Assembly (NCBI GenBank): GCA_030407315.1
Contig: JALQPE010000201.1
Coordinates: 1-19,560, forward strand
Source of the DNA: Asparagopsis taxiformis
Taxonomy: Eukaryota > Rhodophyta > Florideophyceae > Bonnemaisoniales > Bonnemaisoniaceae
Direction: 5' to 3'
DNA length: 19,560 bases
Shown: positions 1 to 9,206 of the stretch, piece after piece
How the letters are laid out: each line of letters opens with the position of its first letter
How positions within the stretch are numbered: the stretch's first letter is position 1
Translations under genes and position numbers: made by a program
Notes under the pieces: generated by a model
Told to the model about the DNA's origin: nothing
What the model saw: the letters and a program-made list of their open reading frames with translations, nothing else
Databases searched by the model: none

Positions 1-620
1 TTCTGGTTTTCGTTCACGTAATTGCGCAGCATCGCCAGGATCGTCCTGTTGTAGCGCTCACCTGCCCGTTCGTTGGGGGTGGTACGTCGACGTAAAGACG
101 TTCGTCACGCCGATTTCGTTGCAGCGCCGCTGGAAAAACTTAGCCAGCGAACTGCTTTCCGTTATCGCTTATGAGCGTCCGTGGGGGTCCATTACGAGAA
201 GACCCCGCGTTGACGAACGCGCTCGCCACGTTGGCGGAATCGATATTTCGTAGAGGTACGACTCTAGTCAGCTTCGTGAAGCGGTCCGTTATAACGAGAA
301 TAAAATCGGTTGCCACGCGTGGTCTTCGTCAAGCGGACCTAGTAGTCGATACATAGGTCTCGCAGCGGCTCCGTAGCCGGAAATAAACGTAACGGGTTCG
401 TCCGTTTTGCGAAGCTTCAACGCGGGTTCTTCGCACATCCCGGACGCAGGTTTCGTACTGTTGCGTGGATGTCGGCGGCATCGCGGGCCAGTAGTACGTC
501 CTCCGTAGGGTATAGTACATACGCGTTTGTCCGGGATGTCCAGCGAGGACGTGATGGTGCGTTAACTCCAGTAGCCGCGGCCGTAACGAAGCCGGCACAA
601 ACGATTTGTGTACGTTCCTC
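1..620 (-). pseudogene. Ty3/gypsy integrase, partial, frame-broken
   Basis: Would insert element DNA into the genome. The N-terminal zinc-binding part is seen as LELTHHHVLAGHPGQTRMYY (about 500-570), followed by a Tyr-Trp-Pro and a cysteine region near 440. The catalytic core follows: the first Asp in TDRFTKL at 269-289, the second in SDNG at 158-169, and the Glu in QVERYNR at 57-59, so all three D, D, E residues can be found. They lie in different frames because of several one-base gains and losses. The sequence is cut at position 1, so the C-terminal domain and any chromodomain are outside. The family (retroviral-type integrase, DDE superfamily) is clear. Confidence 0.88.
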
Positions 621-1105
621 GTCGTGAGGGTTCCGGCGTCGGAGTAAGCCGTCGTGGCCTTCGAAGAATGCAGCGTCCTGCGTCTCGGACTGTCGTGTCA
701 GTATCGTTTGACAGAACGCGTCCTCGCGTTGAGCTCCGATAAGCTCGTCCCTCGTAATGGGAAGCTGAACGTCAGCTGGTGGCACGCGTGCCGAATCGTC
801 TTCAGCAGCGCGCTGTTCGTCGAGGAAATCCGGTTCCTCGTCAAGAACGTCATCGAGCGACGCGTCGCGGTTGAACTCGCGTTCATCGTGGCTAGCCGTC
901 GTGGCTGGTGTCCGTTCGTCACGAGTCTCGTTAGACGGGTCGTCGTGACCCCTGGCATTCGTTGCCTTTTGACGTACGGACGTCGTTCGTCCTTGCCCAT
1001 TTCCGTGGTGGGTTGTCGACGACTGCGAGTCGTCACGAGGACCGCGTCCCCGTACGATGGTACGTCATCGTCGACGGGTCGACCGTCGTCATACGTAGAT
1101 ATCAC

Positions 1106-1475
1106 ACGTGATAAAGCGTCAGGTACCTGGTGCACGCGCCCAGGCCTGTACGTAACTTCGAAATCAATTCGGCAACGCGTAGCCTCCATCGTAGTAGTCG
1201 TCCGGACGCGTCCGTCAACGCCATCAGCCAACGTAAGGCTTCGTGGTCCGTACGTAACGGTGAACCGCTGACCCTCTACGTAGGGTCGGAGCGACGTTAT
1301 CGCCCAAACGACGGAGTAGCACTCGCGCTCGGTCGCCGAGTAACCGCGTTCGGTTTCGTTAAGGTCTTCGACCAGTACCCAACCGGAACCCATTCGTTGG
1401 GCTTATCTTCGTTCTGCTGCTGGAGCAACGTAGCTCCCAGCTGATACGCCGACGCGTCGGGTATCGATCATGAAC
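1106..1475 (-). pseudogene. Ty3/gypsy RNase H domain, frame-broken
   Basis: Degrades the RNA strand of the RNA-DNA hybrid during reverse transcription. Read leftwards it shows the first catalytic Asp region (DTDASAYQLGATLLQ, near 1420-1475), then ETERGYSATERECYSVVWA with the catalytic Glu (1262-1354), LRPYVEGQRFTV, and the closing VTYRPGRVHQVPDALSR (1106-1162), which marks the RNase H to integrase junction in gypsy elements. The segment between V-T and D-F-E reads as nonsense in the main frame, but one base away it matches the usual TDH...LRWL and LRRWRL-type region. There are two opposite one-base indels: one base gained near 1255 and one lost near 1163. A further extra base lies in the GGG at 1457-1459. 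Recognition is certain; coding is broken. Confidence 0.9.
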
Positions 1476-1653
1476 GGACGTCCCGCCTTCGGAAGGTGCA
1501 ATACTGGTGGCGACACCAGTATTGTCTTCAACGTTTCGAACGCATTCGTTTGCGCGATGGGTCGTCCAATCGGGTTAAGGGCCTCAACATCCTCGTTGTT
1601 GGAAGCGGGGATCCGTCCTCTTCAACATCGTGTTGGTGGCCGAGCGATCTGGC

Positions 1654-2560
1654 CTACGCCTTTACGAAAACGGCGGTAAACGTTGGCCGCGCCAAAAACG
1701 ATCGACATTGCGTCTTATCCCGCGGGAACGTAGCCGTACGAAAGGCTTCCTTGTTCCGTGCTGCGACGTGCAGCTTCCCTGGGGTGATCACGTGCCCCAG
1801 GTAGTCAACTCGTGGTTGAAAGAACGAGCACTTCGTGAGCTTTAACGTTACTCCTGCTGCGCGGTAGTAGGGAAAGCACCTGGTCAACGTGACCCAGGTG
1901 AGACTCGAGGTCTTTTCGAAAAGACGATACGTCGTCTAAGTAGACCAGGCACGATTGCCAACGTACCCGGAGAGGATTATGTCCAACGTCCGCTGAAACG
2001 TAGCGGGGGCATTTCGTAGCCCGAATGGCATTCGCACGTAGCGATACGTTCCCATGAAAAACGTAAACGTTGTCTTATCACGGTCCTCGGCGGAGACGGG
2101 CACTTGCCAGTAACCGGCGTTACAGTCGAGTGTCGTGAAGATGGCGGCATCGCCCAACGAATCAAGGCAAGTCTTCCATACGAGAGAGAGCGGGTACGAA
2201 TCAGCGATCGTTTTCGCGTTCAAGCGCCTGTAGTCGACACAGAACGTAAGGTTTCCGTCCTTCTTCGGCACCAACACGATTGGTGACGCCCATTCGCTGG
2301 ACGCGGGTTCGATAACCCCTTCGTTGAGCATCTTCGTGATCTGCTCCTCGGCTATCGTACGTAAAGCCGGACCCTGACGAATAGGGCATTGAAACGTATG
2401 GGCCGCGTGCCCGGTTCGAGTTCGATTCGATGCTCCGTAGCATTGATTTCGCCGAGGCGTCCGCTCGTCCACATTGACGAATGTGTAGCTAGCATCTCGT
2501 TGATGCGCTTTCGTAAATCCTCGTCGTCGAGGTGCGACAAATCGATGTCGACTGCCAAAT
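1654..2560 (-). pseudogene. Ty3/gypsy reverse transcriptase domain, frame-broken
   Basis: Copies element RNA into DNA. It begins with the pre-RT segment LGEINATEHRIELEPGTRPI (2352-2558 frame). The main open stretch (2472-1936) then carries EGVIEPASSEWASPIVLVPK, FCVDYRRLN, the palm motif TLDCNAGYWQV (catalytic Asp near 2127) and MPFGLRNAPATFQ. The YLDD catalytic motif is present at 1931-1942 but out of frame with these: a run of three C at 1966-1968 (plus strand) appears one base short. A second missing base follows within the next 20 bases. The stretch continues as the thumb region (VDYLGHVITPGKL near 1790), again in another frame. Near YPLS, extra bases cancel to a multiple of three. Family membership is certain; the copy is not functional as read. 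Confidence 0.93.
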
Positions 2561-3087
2561 CTGTGGCGGGTCGTTCCCCTTTTCGTTGACCAACGGGTCT
2601 GGCGTTTCGTTGCCCAACCCGTTTAGCATTCGTTTCGTGTCGTCGCGTCGACTAGCGGTAGGTTCAAAACCTTCGCGAGGGCTTCGCCGCCCTCACGCTT
2701 GAGTGGGACGATTCCCAAACGGGGAGCGTACCGCGTACGCAATCGTCGCGCCTTTCGGCAGCTCGCGGTCCTTCTTCGTGAAGTTAGATACGATAATAGA
2801 GAAAGTCTCTCTGGGTCCTACGTCGACCACTCCCGTTGGCTATACGAAGCCCATGCCGAATTGCACCGACGCTTTCGGTTCGAGGAACACGAGTCGGGTC
2901 GCCTCCGTCGTCACGTTGACGGTCCGTTGCGACATCGCCGGTACACGCGTGTACTTCGTCCAGGCGAAACCGAAAACGTTCGGCTTGGCCGATTCGAGGC
3001 CGCGTTACGCTCGCGGCGTTTCGGGGGCTCCACGTTTGGATTCGTCTCTTCCCCCTCCTCGTACGGAGTCTTCGTATCGCCCTCCGC

Positions 3088-3440
3088 GATAATGGGTATC
3101 GTATCTTCTCCTCGATGGAGTTCGATCGTTTGCGCTCGGACAGCGATAGCAGCATCGACATGCCTCGACATGAACGACGTGCCCATTATAACGGGGGACA
3201 GCCAGCGTGTTGGCTACGAAGAACTTAACGCGAAACAGCAGAGTTCCCCCAAGCTGAAACGAAGCAGGATGGCGCCCTTCGATGGATGGGACAAACGCGC
3301 CCGTTGGCGTCTCCGAGCTTCGGTAGCTCTTCGTCACGTAGACAGCGGTCACCCAGTCTCGTAGGGTAGTAAACTTGTTCGTATCAAGTTGTAGCCGCTG
3401 CACGTATCCATCGCGATGGTAATCGCCCTCATCACGTTGA
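3088..3440 (-). pseudogene. Retroelement aspartic protease domain
   Basis: Would cut the Gag-Pol polyprotein. The likely active site is AMDTCSGYNLIR, with DTCSG at 3394-3408; the usual motif is D-[ST]-G-[AS], so a Cys sits where Gly is normal. About 70 codons further on, in another frame, comes VPxIMGTSFMSRHVDA, the second conserved hydrophobic-Gly region near the end of such proteases, followed by IELHRGEDTIPI (about 3088-3140). Between them the frame changes more than once. Downstream (about 2640-3087) is the linker usually found between protease and reverse transcriptase, with pieces such as LPKGATIAYAV spread over frames. The assignment rests on position between zinc knuckle and RT plus these two motifs. 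The domain is broken as it stands. Confidence 0.68.
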
Positions 3441-4131
3441 GGTCTAGTCCGACCGTTCCAGACACGATGTAATGCTTCGAAGCAAGTAGGCACGTGTGCC
3501 CGTCGAGACAAACGGCTCGGTTTGACCGGCGCGCCGGTCTACGTCTTCCCGAGCGGTTCGTCGCTTCACCGTATGAGCCCGTATGGCTTCTTTTGCGTCG
3601 ACCGCGCTCGTCATAAGCCGCGTGCTTGGCCTCTCTCGCGCTCGGAAGCGTCGTGCTTCCGGGGTAGCGCGTCTCGCTCGTCTACGAGGCTTCCTCTTCG
3701 TGTGAGGTTCGGTTCGTCCCGTCGGACTTCGTGTCTCTCCCACGTCCGGGTGTCGTGTGACTCGAGTTTGGCCTTCGCGGCCGTGAGCTTTACGTAACTC
3801 TCGTTCATCGGTGAGCTGCGGAGGACCAATCATCGACGTCGGTCGTCCCCCTTTCACGTAAGGGTTCAGCGCGATGTGGGTGGCTCGTGACCTACACCGC
3901 CTGGTCGTTTTCCGGCGCGAGGCCGTTCGAACACGTCGTCGTCGTGAGCCCACGAAGCTCGTTCGTCATCGTGACTCGTTCCCACCTCGAGTGGTGTCTC
4001 GTCAGCGGAAGTCGTCACGTAGACTCCGCTGCGGCCGTTACGCTGGCCATTTCGTTCGTTCGCCCACGGGCGAGGATCACGTCGATCATTACGGAAGTCG
4101 CTGCGGCGCTTGTCGAATGGTCCTCCCCCCG

Positions 4132-6296
4132 TCACGATTGGGGTTTCGGAGTATCGTAGGCGGCGTGCCATACCTCCGCGAGTTCACGTTCCCCTCGCTC
4201 ACCAGGTCGTTCCTGGTTACGTTTTGCCATTCGTTGGCGGAAGTACTCAGCCTGACGTGGGTTGCTCTTCACGTGGAAGAGGTAGTACTTGTACGCGAAA
4301 AAGATCCGTTGATCTGGCGTCAGACGCGGACACGTAAACGTCGAGTGGCCATCTTCGCGGCATGACCAACACGATAGCGTCCAGTAATCATTCGGGATTA
4401 CGGAGTGCGCCAATTGCGTCTGCTCGCACGTGAGCTTCGGCACGTCCTCGCATGGACGGTTCAATCGAGCTTCGAGCTCGTCCGGCTTTTCGTTCGCCGT
4501 TTTCGTATCGTTGGGCGGCGGCCCGTTCGTGAAGAGGATCGCCTCCATTCTCGGCAACGTGAGCCGCAGCGAGCGACACGTCGTCATCATCCCTCGTGGG
4601 GATGTTCGGGTTACCATCGTGGTAACTGGGCTCGCTAGCCCGTTCATTACGTAAGTACGCGGACTCATCGTAGTCCGCGAACTTCCTCGACTCGTGGTCG
4701 GAATAGCCAACGTAGGCTTCACCGGAAACCGCACTTTCGGTTTCGCGGCTGACGCGACAGCTGCCGTACGTGCACGGAAGGTCGTTCCTTCGGCCGTCGC
4801 CAATCGTCTCACAACGGTGAGGTCGTTCCTCTCTCGTTCGGGGAGTGACCGGAGTCGTTCCGTCACGGCTGCCCGCGTCGAGGGCAGTAGACCACGTACG
4901 TAGTGGTGAACGAGGAGTCGGTCCGTAAACACGTAGCTGCACGCCCGCGTGGCGGTGTCGAGTCTATCAGCGTACTGATTCTCGTCCTCGTTAGGACTCT
5001 GCGTGATCATCGTGACCTTTTCGTAGGCCTCCTGCAGCACGTCGTCTTGCAGGTATCGTTTAATCAACGCGTTGATTACGTGAGGCCACGAGAACCTCTT
5101 CGTCGGATCAGTCGTGATCACGCCAGTCGTACACTGGGATCGTAGAACCGTCGGGCGTCCCCTTCGAGGAAGAAGTGCAGCGCACGTACTGCCACTCCCT
5201 CGCACACTCCGAGTGTGCTGAACCCATCACGTATTTGGGCGAGGAATCCGAGCAACGTAATCGGATTCCGGCCGGAGAACGGCTTTAACGTAGGGAAAAG
5301 TCCCTCCAGCTCACGTTTGAGCTTATGTACGCTTTGACTCTCGTTCACGTAGAGATGTTCACGTACATCGTTAAGTCGGTACATGCGGTACGACACCACG
5401 TTCGCAAATGCGTCGAGCATTGTCGTGTGCTCTGCCAACGCGTGGCAAACGGGTCCGAGGGCGTTCCCTGGTAAGCGTACCGCGTCGGCACGTTCGTTTT
5501 CGTGGACTCGCGTGTCCGTCGTGCCGAACGTTCCCAGCCACGGAATGTACGTCTCACGTGGCGGGGGAGCTCTCGTATCGAATTGCGCAGCTCGTGCTGC
5601 GTCCGCCGACCGCGCGTGGTCTGGCGTATCGTTAAAACGTAATTGCCTTCGTGGCGTCTCGTTGGGGTTGGCGATGGCTCGTTGCACTGTCGCCCCCCTT
5701 CCGTACGTTGTCGGGGTCGTCGGACCGGGTGTTGGTGGGTATCCTCCCGGAACGGCCGGGGAGGATTGCGAGTTATAGGCGCGCGAGCCTTCTTCGTAAT
5801 TCGGATCGCTTCCGCTCGGCGGAGCGGAACGTCCAGCGACGATTTCGTTGAATACTACGACAAACGAGTCGAGTCTTCCCTCCACGGCGGAGAGGCGGTT
5901 TCGTAAATCTTCGTTTTCCCGTTCGAGGGTCGCTGAGCGTTCACGTAACGCACGAGCTTCGCGCTCCGAGACTCCGAGTCTCTGCCTTACGGCTTCGTCG
6001 ACGGCCGCGTCGCTCGCCCTTTCGATGTGACCTCGAAGGTCTTCGTACACTACGCGTAGTGCCGTGGGAGTCACGTTCCCTTCGTTGAGCTGACCGCGCG
6101 TTGCGGGGTCCATACTCACGGACTCAAACGGGCTTACCGTACGTGGTAGCTGGCCGATCGCCTCGATATCCGGCGGGATAGATCGATCAGTCGCGAAGAT
6201 CGCTTCTGCTGACAAGGCCACGTCGGCTTCGGCGTCCGCTGACGTTGGCAACGGTTGCCTGGGCGACGCGCTGGAATTCGACACAGCGTAATTCAT
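4132..6296 (-). pseudogene. gag: gag of Ty3/gypsy element (capsid and zinc knuckle), one frameshift
   Basis: Structural protein that would assemble the particle packaging element RNA. The first frame is open from the ATG at 6294-6296 to 5118 (392 codons). The frame extends upstream to 6350, but that codon is TTG, so I start at the first ATG, about 105 bases inside the LTR. It has a low-complexity Ser/Pro N-terminus, a charged heptad-like stretch around residues 110-147 that looks like a coiled coil, and a capsid-like segment near the end (LEGLFPTLKPFSGRNPITL). The reading then continues in another frame (5205-4132), with capsid features such as SWPHVINALIKRYL and ENQYADRL. A perfect CX2CX4HX4C zinc knuckle (CWSCREDGHSTFTC) lies at 4330-4371. 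The switch lies in the 5118-5205 overlap. It could be a mutation or a sequence error; programmed shifting is unlikely, as it falls inside capsid. Confidence 0.82.
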
Positions 6297-6384
6297 AGAC
6301 CGTCGTCTGTAGCGTAGCACGTAGCTTTTCGTTAACGTAAAAGAGCTCAACCTCGGTGGTTGTCGTTATGCTCGTAGCAACTTC

Positions 6385-6399
6385 TAGGTCGAGAGACCA
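6385..6399 (-). other. Putative tRNA primer-binding site
   Basis: One base from the LTR end, the minus strand reads TGGTCTCTCGACCTA. This starts with TGG, complementary to the CCA end of a tRNA, where LTR elements bind the primer for first-strand synthesis. I cannot say which tRNA. The position between LTR and gag supports the call. Confidence 0.5.
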
Positions 6400-6400
6400 G

Positions 6401-6926
6401 TGTGGAACAACGTTAGTTCTAGATAGCTGGTACGAGCTACGGACACGCTGTCCTTACGAAACGAAACGAGCAGTCCACCCGCTGGTGTTTTGACTGTATG
6501 TTAGGTAGAAAGGTAGAGTGGTTAGCGAGTAGACACGAGCGTCACGACGCAACAATCCACGCGAGGATTACGTTAGCAAACGAGGTGGTACGTCACCGGA
6601 GGCGCTCTCAACCAAGCCCGGAGGCACTACACGCAATCAGCCTTACGTGCGGCGATGGGTAGGGAGTACGCAGCTCGACGGAGACGAAGCCTCGTTAGGC
6701 AGAACGTAAACGTAAAACGTAGAAGTCAGTCGTAGACTAGAGCCGTTGCTCGTTCGTTGAATTGTCCCCTTTCCCTCCCGGCACGATGCCAATACCTATA
6801 TAGCCACGATGGCATCGCTTTACAGTGTAAACACTGCTCGTAACGTCCCCGAATGGGAAAGGACCTTGTGGGTCACACGTAGGGACCCGTTGGTCCGTTG
6901 GCCGTTGCCAGTACGTTCGTTGCACA
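6401..6926 (-). repeat. Putative 5' LTR of the gypsy element (526 bp)
   Basis: On the plus strand the segment begins TGTGGAACAACG and ends CGTTCGTTGCACA. Read inwards from each end these give TGTGgAAC-AACG and TGTGcAACgAACG, a near-match of the kind expected of LTR ends (TG...CA). It sits directly outside a primer-binding-site-like sequence, about 105 bases upstream of gag. It contains a TATATA core at 6797-6803, a plausible U3 promoter for minus-strand transcription. The next five bases, CGTGT (6927-6931), would be the target duplication if the boundary is right. The partner LTR is outside the window, so the boundary is inferred, not proven. CACACGTGTG at the outer end is itself palindromic and allows a shift of a few bases. 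Confidence 0.6.
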
Positions 6927-7031
6927 CGTGTGCCGGTTGCGCGCGCGCATGCGCCAGCAATGTTCGTGCATTGCTGTAGCCGGTCGTGCCCGCCGAAATT
7001 CGAATTCCGCGGAAAACGTAAATATTTGCAA
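6927..7031. other. Junction between gypsy LTR and Helitron helicase; hairpin and alternating GC tract
   Basis: About 100 bases without assigned coding. It holds an alternating purine-pyrimidine tract TGCGCGCGCGCA (6938-6949) and a perfect 8-bp stem with a 6-base loop (CAGCAATG / CATTGCTG, 6955-6976). It may be Helitron sequence upstream of the helicase or an older host segment. The frame of the first helicase piece is open through it but shows nothing I recognise. Confidence 0.4.
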
Positions 7032-8930
7032 TTTCGGAATTGCCACGTATACTACACAGACGGAAATGAGTTTGAGAAAAGCTTTGATGAAGCTGTTCGA
7101 ATGCATTGCACCCCATCTAGCATGCGATTTCAGCTGGTCAATCTGTACCAGCAAGGTGCTGATCCTGAACGAATGTACAATAAGCACAAGAATTTCTTGA
7201 TGTCAGACATAAGTAGATTATCACCTGAAGCGAAAGAGCGAGAGTTGGTTTCAGGGCTCTTCTCAATATCTGATCAACATGGCGGAAAGTTATTGCGTGA
7301 GATTCCATATTTCCGGCACAAACTGCCTTCCAATTCTCGAACCTCAGAGTTTTAACGAGCCCTCCAGGACGTCGAAACTTTGTCCTCCCCTTCTTCCCGG
7401 CAGACAATCAACAATCGCTACAACTCCTTGAATTCACAACAAAAGAGAGTGTTTGACTCAATTCTTGGTACAGTTCGTTCTCGTGCGAATGAAAACGTGC
7501 TACAGACCGATGGGAAAGCTTTTTTCCTGCAAGGAAGGGCCGGGACAGGAAAGACATATCTACTCTCTTTGCTCCGAGACAAGCAAGGTCAGAGGGATAT
7601 TTGGTGGAAATTACTGCGACATCGGGAATAGCGGCTTCTCTCTATAAGGGGGAAGGACTCTTCACAGTCTGCTGGGAATTGGAATCGATGACAAAGACAG
7701 TTCTGACAATCACGCGCGCCTTTCCAAGTACGGTCCTAGGTCTCAACGTGGGGAGCTGATCCGGAAAACTTCCCTACTAATCGTGGATGAAGCTTCAATG
7801 ATGCAGAAGATCCTTTTCGAGCATGTAGACACCATTCTCAAGTATCTTCGCGTTTCAAACCCAGACGGAGAAGCTTCTTCATCGCGTCGTCCGAGATTTG
7901 GCAGAATCACTATAGTTTTTGCGGGTGACTATCTGCAACTTCTTCCTGTGGTTCCGTCACGAAGACTTATCGAGTACGAGAATGGAAACCAGAGCTACAT
8001 TAATGTAGCGCTACTTGATGAGCTGCCGTGGTCGTCTCCTCTCTGGAGATATATATCCGTTCTCCGTATACAACAACAAGTCCGACAAGCGGAAGACCAA
8101 GAGTTCGGAAGACTTCTATTGAAACTAGCGAAGGGTACATATGACACAGAGAGAAAGCTCCCTTTCAAGTCGACTGGATCGATGACCACTTCGTATAGGT
8201 TCCTCTGGAAATGGGTCAGCTCTCGAAATAAAGCTGATGTTGATCTGGATAGAATGATCGTATGCCCAACGAATACTCTGGTAGAAGAGCACAACAAAAA
8301 GTCCTAGATCTGTTCCCTGGACAGTCAAAGAAGCTTTTCTCTGCGAAGATCATAAAACCTAGGCCTCGCAATCAACAGAATCCTGTTCAAGATTTTGTAG
8401 TACCAGAGATGACCTACAATTACTGCCCTTCAGGAGTTCCTCCGCATAAAATCGAGTTGAAGGAAGGTGCCCCCATCATGGTCATCCGAAATGTACTCCA
8501 TCCGCACATCGTCAATGGCGATTTGTTCACTGTAGCCAGAATCGGGAGGAGAACTATCTTCGTCTCACAGAGAAGCAATCAAGGAATATCTGCTTTCCTA
8601 CTGTATCGCATCGACTTTGCTTTCGACTTCAACGGCGTCAAGGTTCTCCGAAGGCAGTTCCCGATACGTCTCGCTTTTGCTGCAACGGTTCACAAAGCAC
8701 AAGGGCAGACACTGAAGAACGTTTTTGTTGATCTCAGATCCAACTTCTTCTCTAACGGGCAGTTGTATGTTGCTCTATCGAGAGTGAGGAAGTCTGAACA
8801 CGTCGTTCTCCTTCATAAGCCGGAAGATACACCTAATGGAGCTCCGAGCATTCACATCATGCCTATTACAGTATCCAATCCTTTCTTACCAGAGGCTGTT
8901 GCTTTCGCTGAAGGGGATACTTCGAACTAG
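7032..8930 (+). pseudogene. Helitron PIF1-like helicase, one stop and three frameshifts
   Basis: 5'-3' DNA helicase of superfamily 1B that would unwind DNA during rolling-circle transposition. Motifs in order: Walker A GRAGTGKTYL (from 7533); ITATSGIAASLY (around 7610-7645); Walker B LIVDEASMM (7783-7803 for VDEASMM); GDYLQLLP (7924-7947); HKAQGQT (8691-8711); YVALSRVR with the arginine finger (8766-8789). The stop codon is 8928-8930. Breaks: an in-frame TAA at 7353-7355, then three shifts, each equal to one lost base and each at a homopolymer: TTT at 7600-7602, GGGGG at 7648-7652, AAAAA at 8296-8300. Restoring one base at each would give a single frame through all motifs. About 630 codons remain, roughly the helicase half of a full RepHel protein. 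It is either a recently dead copy or a live gene with base-calling errors. Confidence 0.9.
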
Positions 8931-8973
8931 ATAGTACTCTATGCAATCGCTCTCTTTACCTCTTCTTCTACAA

Positions 8974-9103
8974 GCGTATCTAGCTGATACGTACGTATTA
9001 GTGTCCAGCTTTCATTCAATGATGTTGTTCTCCTCTCTTTCTCGCGTATCTAGCCGATGCGTACTCATATGTGTCCACGTTTCAAATAGAATGTCGTTTC
9101 TCA
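8974..9103 (+). repeat. Diverged 70-bp tandem duplication in Helitron 3' region
   Basis: GCGTATCTAGC followed by TGATACGTAC at 8974 recurs as GCGTATCTAGC followed by CGATGCGTAC at 9044, so the period is 70 bases. Similarity continues through GTGTCCA, TTTCA and the T-rich CTC end. Copies differ by substitutions and small indels. It lies between the helicase stop and the 3' hairpin. Confidence 0.65.
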
Positions 9104-9162
9104 TCTTTTTGAAAAAAAATCCAAATGTCTACTTCAACCAATGCAGAAAATCTGGTGTGTCG

Positions 9163-9206
9163 GGCGCGCGAAGCGCGCGCCAGCGCGCAGAGGGCCCTTG
9201 TTCTAA
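9163..9206 (+). other. Putative Helitron 3' terminus: hairpin and CTAA
   Basis: GGCGCGCG and CGCGCGCC form a perfect 8-bp stem with loop AAG (9163-9181). An 8-bp palindrome AGGGCCCT follows at 9191-9198, then CTAA at 9203-9206 and a T. Helitrons end in CTRR a short way after a hairpin, with a T next in the target. The gap of 21 bases from the big hairpin is longer than usual, though the small palindrome is only 4 bases from CTAA. Confidence 0.55.

Larger units (their letters stand above)
1..6926 (-). mobile_element. Ty3/gypsy LTR retrotransposon, 5' part, frame-broken
   Basis: On the minus strand, domains appear in the order gag, protease, reverse transcriptase, RNase H, integrase. RNase H before integrase is the Ty3/gypsy order (copia elements have integrase first). 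The right end is a putative LTR at 6401-6926. The left edge of the window cuts the element just past the third catalytic residue of integrase, so the integrase C-terminus, any chromodomain and the second LTR are missing. Every pol domain is split over two or more frames by one-base indels, while codons between breaks still match the family well. This suggests either a fairly young dead copy or sequence errors. The whole element is CpG-rich and full of ACGT and TCGT, unlike the DNA to its right. It encodes self-copying machinery only; no cargo gene is visible. Confidence 0.92.
7032..9206 (+). mobile_element. Helitron, helicase half and 3' end (5' half absent)
   Basis: The body encodes a PIF1-family helicase with the pre-helicase segment typical of Helitron RepHel proteins (TPSSMRFQLVNLYQQG followed by YNKHKNFLMSDI). 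It is followed by about 280 bases of AT-rich DNA, a diverged tandem repeat, a GC-rich hairpin and CTAA followed by T, which fits the Helitron 3' end (CTRR, insertion between A and T). No HUH/Rep domain is seen, so the 5' half is deleted or lies beyond the gypsy element to the left. Codon use is less CpG-rich than the gypsy element. A stand-alone cellular PIF1 gene is the alternative, but the upstream segment and the 3' structure favour a Helitron. Confidence 0.72.

Noticed and set aside
654..1271. Plus-strand open frame of 205 codons within the gypsy element
   Set aside because: It is antisense to RNase H and the RNase H-integrase junction and has no family features; the minus strand carries clear domains.
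6297..6350. Longer gag frame starting at 6350
   Set aside because: The codon there is TTG; the first ATG is at 6294-6296.
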